Source of the DNA: Theocolax elegans
Lineage: Eukaryota; Arthropoda; Insecta; Hymenoptera; Cerocephalidae
Reading direction: 5' to 3'
DNA length: 64,000 nucleotides
Assembly (NCBI GenBank): GCA_026168455.1
Contig: CM047426.1
Span: forward strand, 26,843,058-26,907,057
The position numbers were made by a program, and so were the translations under genes. Below the pieces are notes generated by a model, which searched no databases, was not told where the DNA came from, and worked only from the letters and a program-made list of their open reading frames with translations. This document shows, one piece after another, positions 39,841 to 53,130 of the stretch (position 1 is its first letter; each line of letters begins with the position of its first letter).

Positions 39841-41156
39841 CAATGCAAACTTTCCTATCGTTATCAAACCTCTACAAAGCTAGTATGCGCAATTTTTAAT
39901 AAAGAATCTCAATTTTTCTATATTCGTTTCACTCGACAAACTTTACAGTAAAATATTGAAAAAAATTATTCATCTCGTCTTCCGTCTCTATGGCTTTACT
40001 CGCGCTTTTTCCAAGGAAAAGCTTGTCAATGACATCCTCGCGTTTCGCGAACCGACCGAGTGAAGTCATCCATGCATCGACGCGAAACCGGCATCGACAA
40101 CTGCACAGTAGAAAAAGTATGTTGGTTGAAGGGAACCTATATATAAATATATAAATTGGATAAATATATCTACTTTGCTCGGGTAAGCTTTAAAAACATG
40201 TATAGTGAAGGATGATATGGTTAGAGCGGAAAAACTGGTTGTCCCGGTGTTGTTGTTTTTTTTTTATATTTGTTTTTCTTACATGGTTTTTGCACGACAA
40301 ACGAGCTTCTAAGACCGGGTCAACTGCAGTTAATGGCCTCTGTCACTGGTGCTCGGGTTGACTCATCCTCGAGAATGTGTACATTACTAAGGCCGAGACA
40401 CATTCGTCTCAAGTGGACTGTGAATACAACGTGACGCGAAAATCTTTTCGAAATATGCATCCGAGCTTTTTAGCGAATGCTTTAAGCGAGTTAATGCTGC
40501 CGATGACAAAGTTCATCGTCGTATTTTCTATAATTTCCTTTACATCTATTTTGTATCTATTTTGAGTACATAGATCGATATATCTTTGTTTTAAGTTGCC
40601 TGTGAAATAAAAAGGTATTCGTAATAAAACATTATTTTATTATTAATTATATCACGCGAGTACAAATAATTAAAAAAATTTCTGTAAGCCGGATAGTCTT
40701 GTGTCTTCTGACAGTAAACTAGAATGAGGTGTGAGTACAAAAAATATGAGCTACTGCACCCACGGGAAACTGTAAAATTCCAGCTTGAAAAATACATTTG
40801 CAGTGAAAAGTTTTGACGTTAAACAAAATTTAGTTGCAGTTCGTAGCAAAAATGAGGCAATCAATGCTGACTTAACTTGTAAATCTAATTTACATTTTGT
40901 GTCATTACATAAATTAGATGAATATACATATATAACTGAGGGTGACATTAATTATAAAATATTCAGTTTAAACATTAAAATTAAATTACTATATTATCTA
41001 AATTATATTATTTACTTTTACGTAGTCAAATTTGATACCAAATTATTACGATGTTTAAAATAATTTTAGTATTGTATCGCTTTGCTTGTAAATGTTACGT
41101 ATTAGAACACACAAATCAAATATTTTTTACGATGACATCAATTATTTTAGGTTTAG

Positions 41157-41220
41157 TAGGTTGTTCACAACTCCAAAGTAATTCGGTCTGAAACCTTGAT
41201 TTTCAAAACCGAGGAATTGG
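41157..41220 (+). mobile_element. Possible mariner-like terminal fragment
   Basis: TAGGTTGTTCACAACTCC then AAAGTAATTCGGT resembles the TTAGGT...AAGTAATTCGG pattern of mariner inverted repeats. No matching opposite end or transposase was found within a few hundred bases, so at best a solo end. Confidence 0.35.
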
Positions 41221-44200
41221 TGCATCTGCTGTATTTATAATAATAAATATAAATAATAATAATAAAGATAACATTAACTTTTATAAATAATAAATCTAAA
41301 TTTTATACAATAGGTTTGGATAAACGTACATTATAGCGAGTTTACAATATATACCGTATAAATGGGACGTCAAGAGTAATTGGTAGATTTACCTAATTAC
41401 TTTAAAATATTTGAATCTACATTTAATGTATATTTTTCAATCGAAAACCGCGTAAATCGTCTATAAGTTTATATAATAATATTGTCAGCAATTCTATGGC
41501 TGATAATGTTAGTTGGTAAGCTAACCGCTCGATACAATTACCTCGACCCAGAAGAAAATCGAGCTGGCGCTTAGTCCAAGCGGAGTTGCGCCATCAAGAT
41601 TCACGATTCCGCAGCGACGCATAATTGCCGGAAGTTCCTGGATCCAGGCCGACGGTGTTCCGCTGCAGCGACATCCAGTGATGAGATTTCGTGTTACGCC
41701 AAGAACAGGAGAGCTTGGGTATTTGTTTGGATATTGGGAAATCGTAGATGTCGCTGCTTTTTCGAACCTCTTTTCGAGTATTGCAACATGTCGTTGGACA
41801 GATATGATTCTGGAATATCGCTGGAATTTGTTTCTGTAATCGCTCGTTCACCTCGCTCGCGCTATTCCAGTTTCTTACAATACGAGTTGAGTTACTGCGC
41901 TTTGCGTAACCGAGACAACTTCAAGACCTAATTTTGATCCACATGTATATGATATTAAACAATACGTATACCTAATGTTGATCGACTTTAAAGAGATACG
42001 GGAGGTGGTGTCGGGTACTTTTTTAAACTTTATCATTTTTAAAATAATAAAGTAAGTTAAAATACTATTGTTGTATTTGCAGTAATTAATATTCCATAGA
42101 TTTTAATAAATACATTTAAAATCTTCGGAAATTAAATTTAACATTGAAAAATTATACTGCTTTAAAGTGTTCAAAAAGATATCACCTTCACAATCGTACG
42201 AAAAGTTTATTCAAGGTAAAGAATCTAATAATCTACTGTGCAAACTATTTCGTAAACATTTTAATATTTTTCGAAACATTTTCCTTTGAAAGAAAACAGT
42301 TAATAAAATAAAAATGGTGCAAAAAGCAACTTTAGCAACATATTCTATACAAAACAGTAATAAATAGTTTTGAAGAACTTACTTTACAGTTTATACGTTA
42401 AGTCATATACAAATATTAACTTTAAATATACAAATCAAATAATTTCAAAAATTTAATTGTAAACAATTTAAGTTAATTTTGTATTTCCAACTATATTCTG
42501 TAAACTATGAAAGAAAAATGAGTGACACGTGTCAGCAGTTAGCTAGTGGCGATTTAAAGAAAAATATGAATATAAAATCTAAGTGAGCACTCGCCAAAGT
42601 GAATTAAAGTAATATTCTTTCTACCAGTTGGTTAACTGTTAAGGTAACTAATTTACTCGGATCGAGGATCGTTTCAGACAAGCGACTACCTTGCTCTTCG
42701 CGGTTGGCTATTCTATGATTGATCTAGCCCTAGAGACCCACTTTCGCGAGAAAGACGACGTCGCGCTACTTTGATCAGAAATCCTCTATTGCTATTCTGC
42801 TTAGTTTCTTGACTTTATCTATAGACTGTTTTACTAAGACTCTACATAGGTCATATTTTGTCCATCAATGCTTTTAACGTCGCGACACAAATGCAAAAAA
42901 ATTTTATGATCGAGCTCTGACGTATACATTGATTATTCTAGACAACTTGGTAGTACTATCTAAACGATTAACGTGAGAAACGCTTTGATGCTTGCATTTG
43001 GCGACTTTTTGCACTGCATACAGTTACATAAAACTGTTCATCCTTAGTTAGGATTGAATTTTTACGCTTTGCATTCTCGTTTCAAAGAATCTCTTTGACA
43101 ACTTTTTTTTTGTATCTTCCTCCGAATTTCTTTATACGATATGTTTGTAGGAATTGCGTTGTAAATAATACAAATTTTAACTTCTTACAGGCACGGTAAA
43201 GCTGTTCTCTTATACACAAATGAATATTATTTTAATTTCAATTTATTTGTTATTCAAGTAATCAAAATTTTGTTTCATTTGCATGAAAACTATAAATATT
43301 CTAAATAGGTACATTTCAAAGTTCACATACACTAACGAAAACTTTAATTATAAATTTAATTCCCGACGAGGATATAACCATGCTCCTACACGAAGCTATT
43401 TATTCAGAGTAATCATCTTAACTATTACAGAAAATTAAATGAAACTAATATACGTTATTAAAACTCAGCAAAATTTATCCGTACACTCGATTGTCATCAT
43501 ATTCTCAACGACATTGTACAGGCTGCCTATCACAGTTCCCAGACATCCATCCCTCATCTACATACGACATATGCACGCAATGGCATACGAGATTGCATCG
43601 TCTCTGTTTCGTCGTGCACTAAGCGTTTGGCTAACGTATTTATAGCATCGAGAAACTTCTCGTGCAGCGTGGTCAAGTCTCGTGGTTGACAACCAGTGCC
43701 CAGGTAATTGGAAACAAAAAAACAAAGTGCCACGTACGTGGCCATGGCAACGCCCCAACAGAGCTGCAGCATCCCCCTACGTGCACCTTGTTGCGCGCCT
43801 CTGACACACTCTGGGTTAAGATTGTTCGCCGAACAGAACGACTTGCAAAGAATCTCTCTGTAACTTTTGGCCCTGGCTTAATAAAACTTTTGAACTTTGA
43901 AGACTAACGACCGGTTCATTCATCTCAGGATTTTACATTTTTTATAATCAACTCGAACGGTCGAGTTTATTTTAGGAGAATACTTTTGATAATCGATCGC
44001 TCAACTTTTATTACCCCTACACTTTTCACCGTTTATTGATTTTACAGTATCACACGGATTATTATCTTTCTATCTGAAATTTGTTTTAAAAATTTTTAAT
44101 TTGCAGAATATTTAATACATCAATTATCAGTTTTGAATTATTAATACTGCGATGTGCGTTTATTTTGCACATGTTTGGGCAATAGTTCCCTCCCTCTACG

Positions 44201-44596
44201 ATTTTCCGAAGGGAAGATTGGTAACTGGAATTATTCTTTGAACTCTGATCTCCTGTCTCCATCTTTGTCGAGTCAACGTTATTTTGCAACTCGCATCCGC
44301 GTAATGTACTTATTTGAAAGAGGTAGTGAGTTGATATTAATGAACAAACCATTTAGTTATGCGATGACGTTTCGGGCTATACCTTTACTCATAAAATTTT
44401 TTTAATGAACCTCTTTCTTACATACATATTTCTTTGTATCTTCTATAATCATATATCTCTGATGCATCGCTCGACAATTAAAAACTAGAGTAAGTAAATA
44501 TATGTATTTTTTTCATTTGCACAAAGATTGAGGTTATGTATAATATAGTTACGTCTCCCCTCACAATATTCCATAATCAACATCACTTTCGTAAAA

Positions 44597-44632
44597 TTAA
44601 ATAAATAAATAAATAAATAAATAGATAATAAT
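44597..44632. repeat. (TAAA)n microsatellite
   Basis: AAATAAAT repeats, about seven units, ending in ATAGATAATAATAA. Confidence 0.9.
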
Positions 44633-44662
44633 AAATAATTTTAAAAAATATATTATAGCTCA

Positions 44663-44842
44663 AAATAAGGGCTGGCATACTTGATTGTTAGCGACCGAGC
44701 GAAAAATATTAATTATTACATTCACCTAACGATAATATAGCATTTAATGATAATTGAAAATAAAGAACCATAGATTGCTCATATTTTATTACTTTACAAA
44801 ATTCCAAACGTATATTTCACCTATACCTTTAAAAATATTTGT
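44663..44842 (+). mobile_element. 'GACCGAGC' family MITE, copy 3, truncated
   Basis: Left arm GGGCTGGCATACTTGATTG then TTAGCGACCGAGCGAAAA, TTAATTATTACATTCACC and AACGATA, matching copy 2. Weaker homology continues to about 44842 (ATATTTCACCTATACCTTTA against copy 2's ATATTTTCATCTACACTTTA). The right arm is absent, so the copy looks 3' truncated or decayed. A 60-codon ORF just after it (44891-45073) is not recognised. Confidence 0.6.
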
Positions 44843-46075
44843 GGGAGACAAAGCAACTATCACAATTTAGATTATATTTTAACTATATTAATGACGCTGT
44901 TGTTCTACTGGCTAAGGTTTTTTATATTCTCCATCACATTTATAGCATTATATGGAAATATTATATATAAAATTCATTGCAATGATTGCGATGCTGTACG
45001 TGTTAATGAAACTAAACGCGTTGTAAGTGAACACATAATAGTGCACGATCATACATTCCATTGCAAAAAATAAAAATGTTAGATAAAGAATGAATAAAGA
45101 TAAAAAATAAATTCACACAGTAATTAGAAGAATTAAAATAATTTATTTTTAGATTAACAATATATTGCTTTTAAAGAGACTCCGAAATATTAAATCAGTA
45201 CAGTACAAAATCAAGATCAGATTTTCATAAACTACAGTAATACATGATCATGATATTTTACGTTACCAAATCATTTTCTTTTTAACGTTTAATGCAATAA
45301 AACGTTATTACGATCATTCTTAATTTCAACGAGATAAATTTTTGTATCTTAATTTCTATTGAGTCAAAGTAAATTATATTATAATACAAAATTAGAGTTA
45401 AAAGGAAAGTAAAAGGAAGTTTCAAACAGGTAGAACCCGGCTCATCTCTTTCTATTTTATAACCGTCAAAGCGACTTTCACGTGTCCCAACCCCTTTATC
45501 TCTCTTGTGTCTCGATCTTCGTTATCGCGCTCGTAAAACTCGCTCGACGATGGTGGAAGGCGGTAGCAGCAGCAGCAGCTTCTGAACTTTCTTGCTAGGC
45601 GTTTTCTCGTGGAAATAGCAAGCCGAGCTGCATTTTTATCGTCGAAGATGGGCTTTTGAGAGCCAGACTTCCGAGCGCATTAGGCAAACGAAGTATTCGT
45701 TATAGGGACGGTCGATCGACGTGCGAAAGAGATTTTCGAGTTACATCGGAAACTTTTTCTCGTACCTATTTTTTACTAACCAATCGAATTTATCACTCAA
45801 ATAGACTTAACCATTTTTTATGTATTATTTTTATGTTTAAATTCTCTGTTTGATCCATTGTGGCATTTTGAAGAATAATAGTGATTGATTGATTGATAAC
45901 TAGAATTTATTTTTGCCAAGGTCATAAAGACCGAATGGCAATTTCATTAATAATACAAAAAATATATTAAACATATAAACATACAGATAGTTGGATCAAC
46001 GTAATATAAATCTACTTTTACATCTATGATTCGCTATACAATTTGACGTATATCTGGAGTGTTTCAAATTAACAT

Positions 46076-46131
46076 TGTCATTATCATTATCATTATCAGT
46101 TTATCATTATCAGTTTATCATTATCAGTTTA
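46076..46131. repeat. ATTATC / 14-base minisatellite
   Basis: Three ATTATC units pass into about three copies of the 14-base unit AGTTTATCATTATC. Confidence 0.85.
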
Positions 46132-48378
46132 TAGCATAAAACGATATAATTGTATAGACAAAAATAAATACATAATGAATAATTACTGTTGGCAATATGA
46201 AACGAAAAGAATAGCAGAGAAGAATCAAGATAAATAAAATTAATAAAATAATAAAATAGTGATGGAGTGTAGTACGTATTCCATACACCTTCGTATTCTT
46301 CCAAACATATACGTACATTTGTTTAGTCGAAAGATTATTTATACAAAAGTATCGCAAAATTGGGAAAATAACTATTGTTGATCAATTTGAATGTAAAAGA
46401 CATCCGCAGTTCAATTGCCACACGTACGTCTGTAGATTAATGAGATAGCCTGCAGAAACGCTATATATCGATAGCGTCAGTGTCATCGTGTCTTTCCAAC
46501 AGTAAAATCCAATGGACCGTCTGGAATTACGGAGCGATTAACTCGAATCTATCACCAATCCTTTGCACATTCCACGTTCCGAGGAGTCGGGCTAATGTAC
46601 GAGAGGAGTTGGATGATCTGGTTTCCTATTGTCCGATGTTCTACGGCCTGTTGCATCAGCAACCGGTTACCGCACGCATTTCAAACTCGCATTGTGCGCT
46701 TCGTTAGAGTGTACACGAAGCTACCGATCTATCGTTGTTAATCGCTTTCGAACTTTGATGCTGATGTTTGATTTTGGGTTACGAGGTGTTTAGTAGAGTA
46801 TGTGAAACCCTTACTAAATTAAAGTTACTTGTTCATATTTCTTGCCATTCCTCGAGATCGATTCTCCCAATAAACTAACTTCTATCGTAAAAATTTACGG
46901 AAAACATTTTAATGCCGAACGATTATAAATATTTCTGTTTGTATTCTCCTGAAGCTTTCATTATCATTATTTACATATACTTCGAAGTGAGCGCACCGTA
47001 TTTTTCCGCACCTTGCATCAATATTTATATATTGAGCCATATTCCATAGCGTTGCATAAAAAATTAATTAATCAATAAACGTAATTGTCTTGAACAACAG
47101 TAAGAAAGATGCATGCATGAAAATGAAAACCTGGATAATATCGATTACAAATAAATAATATTTTTTTTAATTAAATTCTGTGTACGATTGTCTCGTTAAT
47201 AAAAAAAAATCAACACAATGAAAATTCTCTTCAATTGTATGTGCCATCTCGAATCTTATACCTTCTGTCTCGATTGATCTCACCGGCATTCAAATACTAG
47301 TTTGCATATTGATAATTCATCCAAGCGTATGTCCAACGCGCAACCAAGGAGTTCTGCTTCTGTCGCAAAAAATGTAAGCAGACTTTTCGAAATAGAAAAG
47401 GGGAATGCGATGATCGTAAACTTATTTACGATGATGTATTTCTTGAGCTTCTGTTACGGATTAGGTGACTCCCGAGATTTCCGGTTGCCGAGAAGAGATA
47501 TACGCCTGTAAACGAACGACTATATAATCCATTTCCATATTAATAACTGCTATTATATGCGAGTACAGCTATCTGAATTTTCAAACTGAATGCTAATTTT
47601 TCGCACTGTTAAACTATCTATTTAATAATGTTATACAACGATTTAAAAATAATATGTAAATATTATAAAATAATTTAATATTAAATATAGTATAAAACAT
47701 CCATTTTGTTTACTTTAGTATTATTAGTTTCTCGTTCCCGTAAGATATTGTATGTTGACGTACATACACCAACCTATATTTCCTAGAGATTTATCGTTAG
47801 CTATAATAGATTTTCGATCGTTATATTGTGAACCAAGAAAAAGTACCTCTAAAGCAAAGATTTAAACTTAAATTTATAGCAAAGTTAAGTATTTCTCTCA
47901 TCTAAAATCGCTTTAAAACCTATTTAGATGTATTAAAAAACAAATACGCTTAGACTTTATTGTATTACTCTCTTTTAATCTGTTCAAATAATTTTACCAT
48001 ACTTGATTTACTTTTTATAAAAATATTAGTAAATAATGACGTACAGAAAGTTGACAATGCATTATAGTTGGAGTGTGCTTAAGACAAAACTAAGTGGGGT
48101 ATTTTAATGAAACCTTGAACTAAATTCAATTACCACGGAGATTATCATGAATAGTATGGTTATTCTCGTTTATCTTTGAAAATTTAAATAAATAATCCAA
48201 TATCCTAAGGACTTAATCCCTCCCACTGCCTATACATCTATTACCCAATAAACCAAATATTCCTATAATCCAATCCGCCACTAACTATATACTTTAAAAT
48301 GAATCCAATAACACGATTATTCCTACTACGCAGCCTCCTTTTACCACGTGGAACGAACTTAATATAATAAAAAACTAA

Positions 48379-48595
48379 ATGGTGTTATAATAATTGTTGA
48401 GATCCATGATTTTTATGAGTTGGTTTGTTATACGATTTGACATCCTTTCTTTACAAGAAATGTAACTTTTAGAAATAGAAAGTACTTTTTAAAAATATAC
48501 AATTCTATTTAGATTTTTTCTCAAGATTTTTAATATTTTGTAAAATAAACCAGAGAAACTATGATTTTCATGGATTTTTTCATAATAATCACCAT
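48379..48595. mobile_element. Possible MITE / long hairpin
   Basis: ATGGTGTTATAATAATTG..GATCCATGATTTTTATGAG at the left pairs imperfectly with CTATGATTTTCATGGATTTT..CATAATAATCACCAT at the right, arms about 38 bases. AT-rich, no ORF, no clear target duplication. Confidence 0.45.
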
Positions 48596-51500
48596 GAGAA
48601 TTTAGCTGGCGACAATTTACAGTATTCGTAATCAACATGTCGAAATACGCTTAAATACAAAATTTTATTCTAATCCCTCTTTTATTATTTTTTAGAAGTA
48701 ACATAGTTGGATAAATTATACATAGCAATTTTTAGCAATTTTTCAATATAATATAGCAAGTACGTTTATACTATAATGTATAGAGATGAATGCAACGACT
48801 ATAACGTGAACATAATCTCAACGTATTCGTACGTAGTTATCCTGGTGAGGGAATGTGCAATTATATTTATGATGGATCGACATATAAATATCGTCCAAAA
48901 GTTGAAAGATATAAAATAGAAAATACCACTGTAGAATAATAATTCATCATAAGCAATTAATAATGTCTATATGCAATAAAATACTTCTTAGTTTAAAAAA
49001 AATTGTATTATTATTAACTTTTATCCTAAATTTATTTAGTTACTGTATTTGTAACGCAACTAAGGTCGAAATAAAGAAAATTATAAAAAAGTTTGAAATA
49101 ATTATTTAAAACAATATTCTTTACATAATTTTTTATCTTTTTGGTAAATTAATACAATTTGTTTAAAACATAAAGTATATTAGTTAATGTATAATAAATT
49201 ATTAATTATTTATATTACATTATTAATTATTAAGTTTTAACTCAAACCAAATTGATACTGTTATTAGCTTCAGTACGACATACAGAATAGTTCAGAGCTT
49301 TCTTGATTTTCGTTACTAAGTTTATACGTAGAGGAATGATATTTAAATTATAGAGTTCATTTATAAATTCATAATAGATACGTAATGCTTATGACAGGAA
49401 TTATTGCTATATTTTTATTTATAAAATAAGTATTCCTATAGCTATAATAACGTTTAATTTTTACCCGGTATGGTTTTCGAATTTTGAGTTGAGATGAGAA
49501 TGCCATGTTTCGATAAAAGCGGCATTAGAGAGTTTGACAAACTTACTGCATTTTTATTTAGAATTTAGAAAGTAATAAGAATAATTGTATCTTGTTAAGA
49601 AAATAATTAAATAATACATCCACACTTTCTCTTAATATTAACACTTTTATTCTTTTAAATAATAGATAGATGCGTGAATGTTACTTGTCAATGCACGTAC
49701 AAGAGACTAAACTGATCTTTTTGCTAAAAAACAGCTCGTAACTAAGTCGACCAAATATCTATATTCATCTGTTTTATACAATAACAATATTTATATTTCA
49801 ATACCGGATGAAAATTAGAATACTTATTTGAGTCCGGAACATCTTGCCCTCGTTAAGTTATATTTTTTTAATTTTATTTTTCCATATACTTATGGGATTT
49901 TTAAATTGGAACTGTCGAACTGTCTTAAACTTATAGAACAGTTTGCTAAAATATTGATAATCAACGAACTTTTACTGAAATAGTAATACCGAATGGGTGG
50001 GTATTTGCAAAGTTATTGCATAAATTAATTGCCTTTTGGTATACTACTGCCGTATATATATATTGCAGATCAGATGAGTTATAATAAATGCGCTGTTCCA
50101 ATAAAAATAAAAATATTGATTTACTACTCTTTACAAATTATCTTATTCATTTTTTAAATATAATAATAAGCTATTTTCGTACTTAAAATGTATATAAATA
50201 TAATTTTCAAAAGCAGTTCACAACTCAATTAACAATGAGAAAAGGATGAAAGATTAAATGAGAAGGCCAGACAGTATTTAAAAAGAAATCAATTCAAAGG
50301 CAGTAGATACCTGAAGCGAATACACCTCCCGGGGCTAGTCTAATTGCGTATCGCATGAATCGAATGTCGGTCTGTTGAGCGGAAATTCTTTGTAACACGA
50401 CAAATGCTCGTATCGATCTATGTACGTGTGCACCCAGGAACCGGACACCATTAGCGCGAGCCTCTTCTTCACATGCTTATTCGATCGGCAAGAAAATTCG
50501 AAAACGATAGATAAACCAGTATAATGTAACAAGCTACTTTTTTACATACGAATGAAATAAAAGAGATGAAAAAATAGTTTGGAAGAAAGATGTAAGCAAT
50601 TTTTATTAAAGGGACAAGTCTGTGTTAAAATTTAGAAAAATAGATTATTATTGATAATTAATAATTTACTATACAGCAACCTAAAAACATTTTCTATTTT
50701 TTTTTAATAAAACGTATTATTAGTAACTTTTATCAAAAATATTTCAGCTAATTTATTTGCGACATAATTATGTTAATCAATTTATGGCTCTTCGTATTAC
50801 GATTTTTTACCATAATGTACTTAATTCAGGATATCTCAGGAACTTTTTGATTGAATAGGCTGAAATTTTAATAGTAATTGTTTAACGCCGTTTAATCCAC
50901 TTTGCTAATAATACGACTTTTTAGGATAATTGTTCTCGTACAGCCAATATGTCCCAGGTGTACCGTGGTATTGCGGTAATTCTTATTAGAAAATCCTCTC
51001 CGTGTTCTAAGGACCTTTCTGAAAAAATAGAATCTTTGCATAGTAACACCTGAAACTTTGAGAAAAATAAATGCTAGAACAAGAATGTGAAAAGGAACAT
51101 TTTACTTTAAACTAATAACAAAAAAAAATATTTGGTTCGTTGAATTTTAGTTTCCCGCAAAAATGAGAACTTCCTTGAAATTAATTGAGTAGAACACGAA
51201 ATTGAGGGAGCGTGGTGCACTTTAGTTCTTTATGGTACGTTATGTTAATATCATACTCGAGCTAACTAGAAAGTAATTAATTAATTTACCGTTTTTCAAT
51301 TTTAAGTTACAGGAATTTTATTTTTAAATAAACAATTAAACATAGTTACATCTTTAGAGCATAACGAAATTGTTTAATTTTTTTCTACATAGATAGTTAT
51401 TCGGTTCAAAAGCATGAAATTTTATAATTGACAGAGAATGATTAATGAAAAATGAGTAATTTACTTTAAAACAGTAGCAGATAAAATTATGAAGATATTC

Positions 51501-52330
51501 TAAGAAATGTAATTATTCAATTTGATTTATTTTTATCTGCATGTCAGTGAAAGAAATTAGTAAGGGAAAAATAGTAGAACATTAGCCCTCTATGAGTTGG
51601 AAGTTTAGAAATAACTGTTGAAACTGTTTTGTAGTGTTAAATAATTACTTTGCAGATCCGTTACTCAAATGAATAGATCGTTGATTTCAAATTCTACTAA
51701 CAACTGCATCTTCAACTACCTATGAAACATTTAGCAATAATAAAGACAACTTTTTTATTGTACCGCGATTAATTTAATTTGTACTGTATAATTTCATTTT
51801 TCATTTTTATCCTTTTTAGGCAATTTTTGTGCTGAATTTTTAATCCATAAATAATTTCTCGCGATAACTTACGATTTCATCTATTTTGCTTAAAGAGCAG
51901 TTATGTTAAAAACTGGATTCCATTAAAATGAGTTACGAGTTTTTAAATTTATTATTTAGTGCTGGAGAATGGCTTTTGAAGAGTTATTCGAATTCAAGCA
52001 TCATCGCTTTGATGTTCTTATGAGTAATGTTTTTCGTAAAAGAGTCTGTTTGGGATGTAAATATATATATTGAATATTTCAAGTTCTTTTGACACTTGCA
52101 TAGTGTAATTCAATACTTGTAGTAAAATTTACATAATTCGTTTATGTTTAATTCTTTAATGTATTGATATAGTATTAAAATTTTTGATACTACCTATATT
52201 TCCTACCGTGGTAGCTGAAAAAATTTAATAATATTGCAAAATGTATTATTGTAAAACAAATTTAAAAAGACACGCTACAATGAGAAAAAGTTTATATTAA
52301 AAATTACAATATAGTGTCTAGTAAATGAAT
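48596..52330. other. AT-rich noncoding DNA
   Basis: Nothing supported; one slightly GC-richer patch at about 50330-50490. Confidence 0.5.
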
Positions 52331-52482
52331 CACAGACAGACAAATTAGGGAAATTACTATATTTCCTAGTAAAAATGACTATAGATTATAATAAAATTTA
52401 CTATAATTCTTGTAATATTTATTATAACTTTTCTAAATTTTAATAAAAACTATAGTAATTTTTCTTAGTTTGTCAGTCTGTG
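52331..52482. mobile_element. Inverted-repeat element with CACAGAC ends
   Basis: Left end CACAGACAGACAAATTAGGG then AAATTACTATA; right end TATAGTAATTTTTCTTAGTT then TGTCAGTCTGTG. The interior contains alternating TATAAT/ATTATA segments. It lies next to a related element in opposite orientation (52485-52629). Confidence 0.6.
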
Positions 52483-52484
52483 AT

Positions 52485-52629
52485 TGACATAATGAGGAAA
52501 ATTACTGTAGTTTATATGAAAATATACAAAAGTTACATAGTAAATATTACAAGAATTGTAGTAAATTTTATTATAAACTATATAGTCATATTGTTAGTGG
52601 AAAATATAGTAATTTTCTTGAGCTTGTCA
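52485..52629. mobile_element. Related inverted-repeat element, opposite orientation
   Basis: Left end TGACATAATGAGGAAAATTA, right end TAATTTTCTTGAGCTTGTCA. Its interior (TTACAAGAATTGTAGTAAAT and TTTTATTATAAACTATA) is the complement of the interior of the element at 52331-52482, so the pair forms a ~300-base imperfect palindrome. Could be one long decayed hairpin element instead of two. Confidence 0.5.
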
Positions 52630-52859
52630 TTTCTTTACCGGTAACTATTGTTATTTCTAATCAAAACTATTCCTCAGCGCATAAAGTATAACAAGGAAAT
52701 ACTGATTCCAATCTTATCTTGGAAAGTCTGCGAAATGAATATGTGGAAAAAACATAAAGAGCAGTATTTACGAATCCACCCTTCGAAATCTCAAATTCAA
52801 CCGGTCCATTCGGATTCGTTTCAGTATATTCACTTATAGGCTCGACTATTCCATTCGCG

Positions 52860-53130
52860 TGGAGTGTATAATAACGCATGCGCACCGAGGAGAGGCGTAC
52901 CGTACGTCTCCCAAGTCACCCATCGGGAGCATCGGATGGTCCTTACATCAGACGCGACACGAGGGCGGAAACTCGACACACGTTCCTTGAACAGCACTCG
53001 GGGGCCTCTCTAATCGCTTGGCCTCCCTCGCCCGCTTATCGCTCGCATTATTCTCCTCCCCTGCTCGTTTCCACCCCTTTACGAATCGCCAGTTCTTTTT
53101 CCTCCTCTCTGTTGTCGACAGCGTTCGAGA
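52860..53130. promoter_or_regulatory. CpG-rich island with an NRF-1-like palindrome
   Basis: GTATAATAACGCATGCGCAC at 52866-52885 joins a TATA-like stretch to ACGCATGCGCAC, which on the other strand fits the TGCGCATGCGC palindrome bound by NRF-1 / erect wing at 10 of 11 positions. The following 250 bases are CpG-rich. It is about 5 kb upstream of the first recognised Phactr exon on the same strand, so an alternative promoter is possible. A 137-codon ORF covers it but resembles nothing known. Confidence 0.25.

Larger units (their letters stand above)
38444..48378. other. Noncoding DNA with many CpG-rich islands
   Basis: Apart from the repeats listed separately, GC-rich islands lie at about 38580-38890, 40000-40110, 41530-41720, 42660-42780, 43540-43810, 45460-45760 (with a short GCAGCAGCAGC run) and 46470-46720. 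Their ORFs (60-106 codons) usually overlap others on the opposite strand and resemble nothing known. Confidence 0.5.

Noticed and set aside
46076..46131. Short regular repeats considered as a CRISPR-like array
   Set aside because: Units are 6 and 14 bases with no spacers, in a eukaryotic context; a plain minisatellite.
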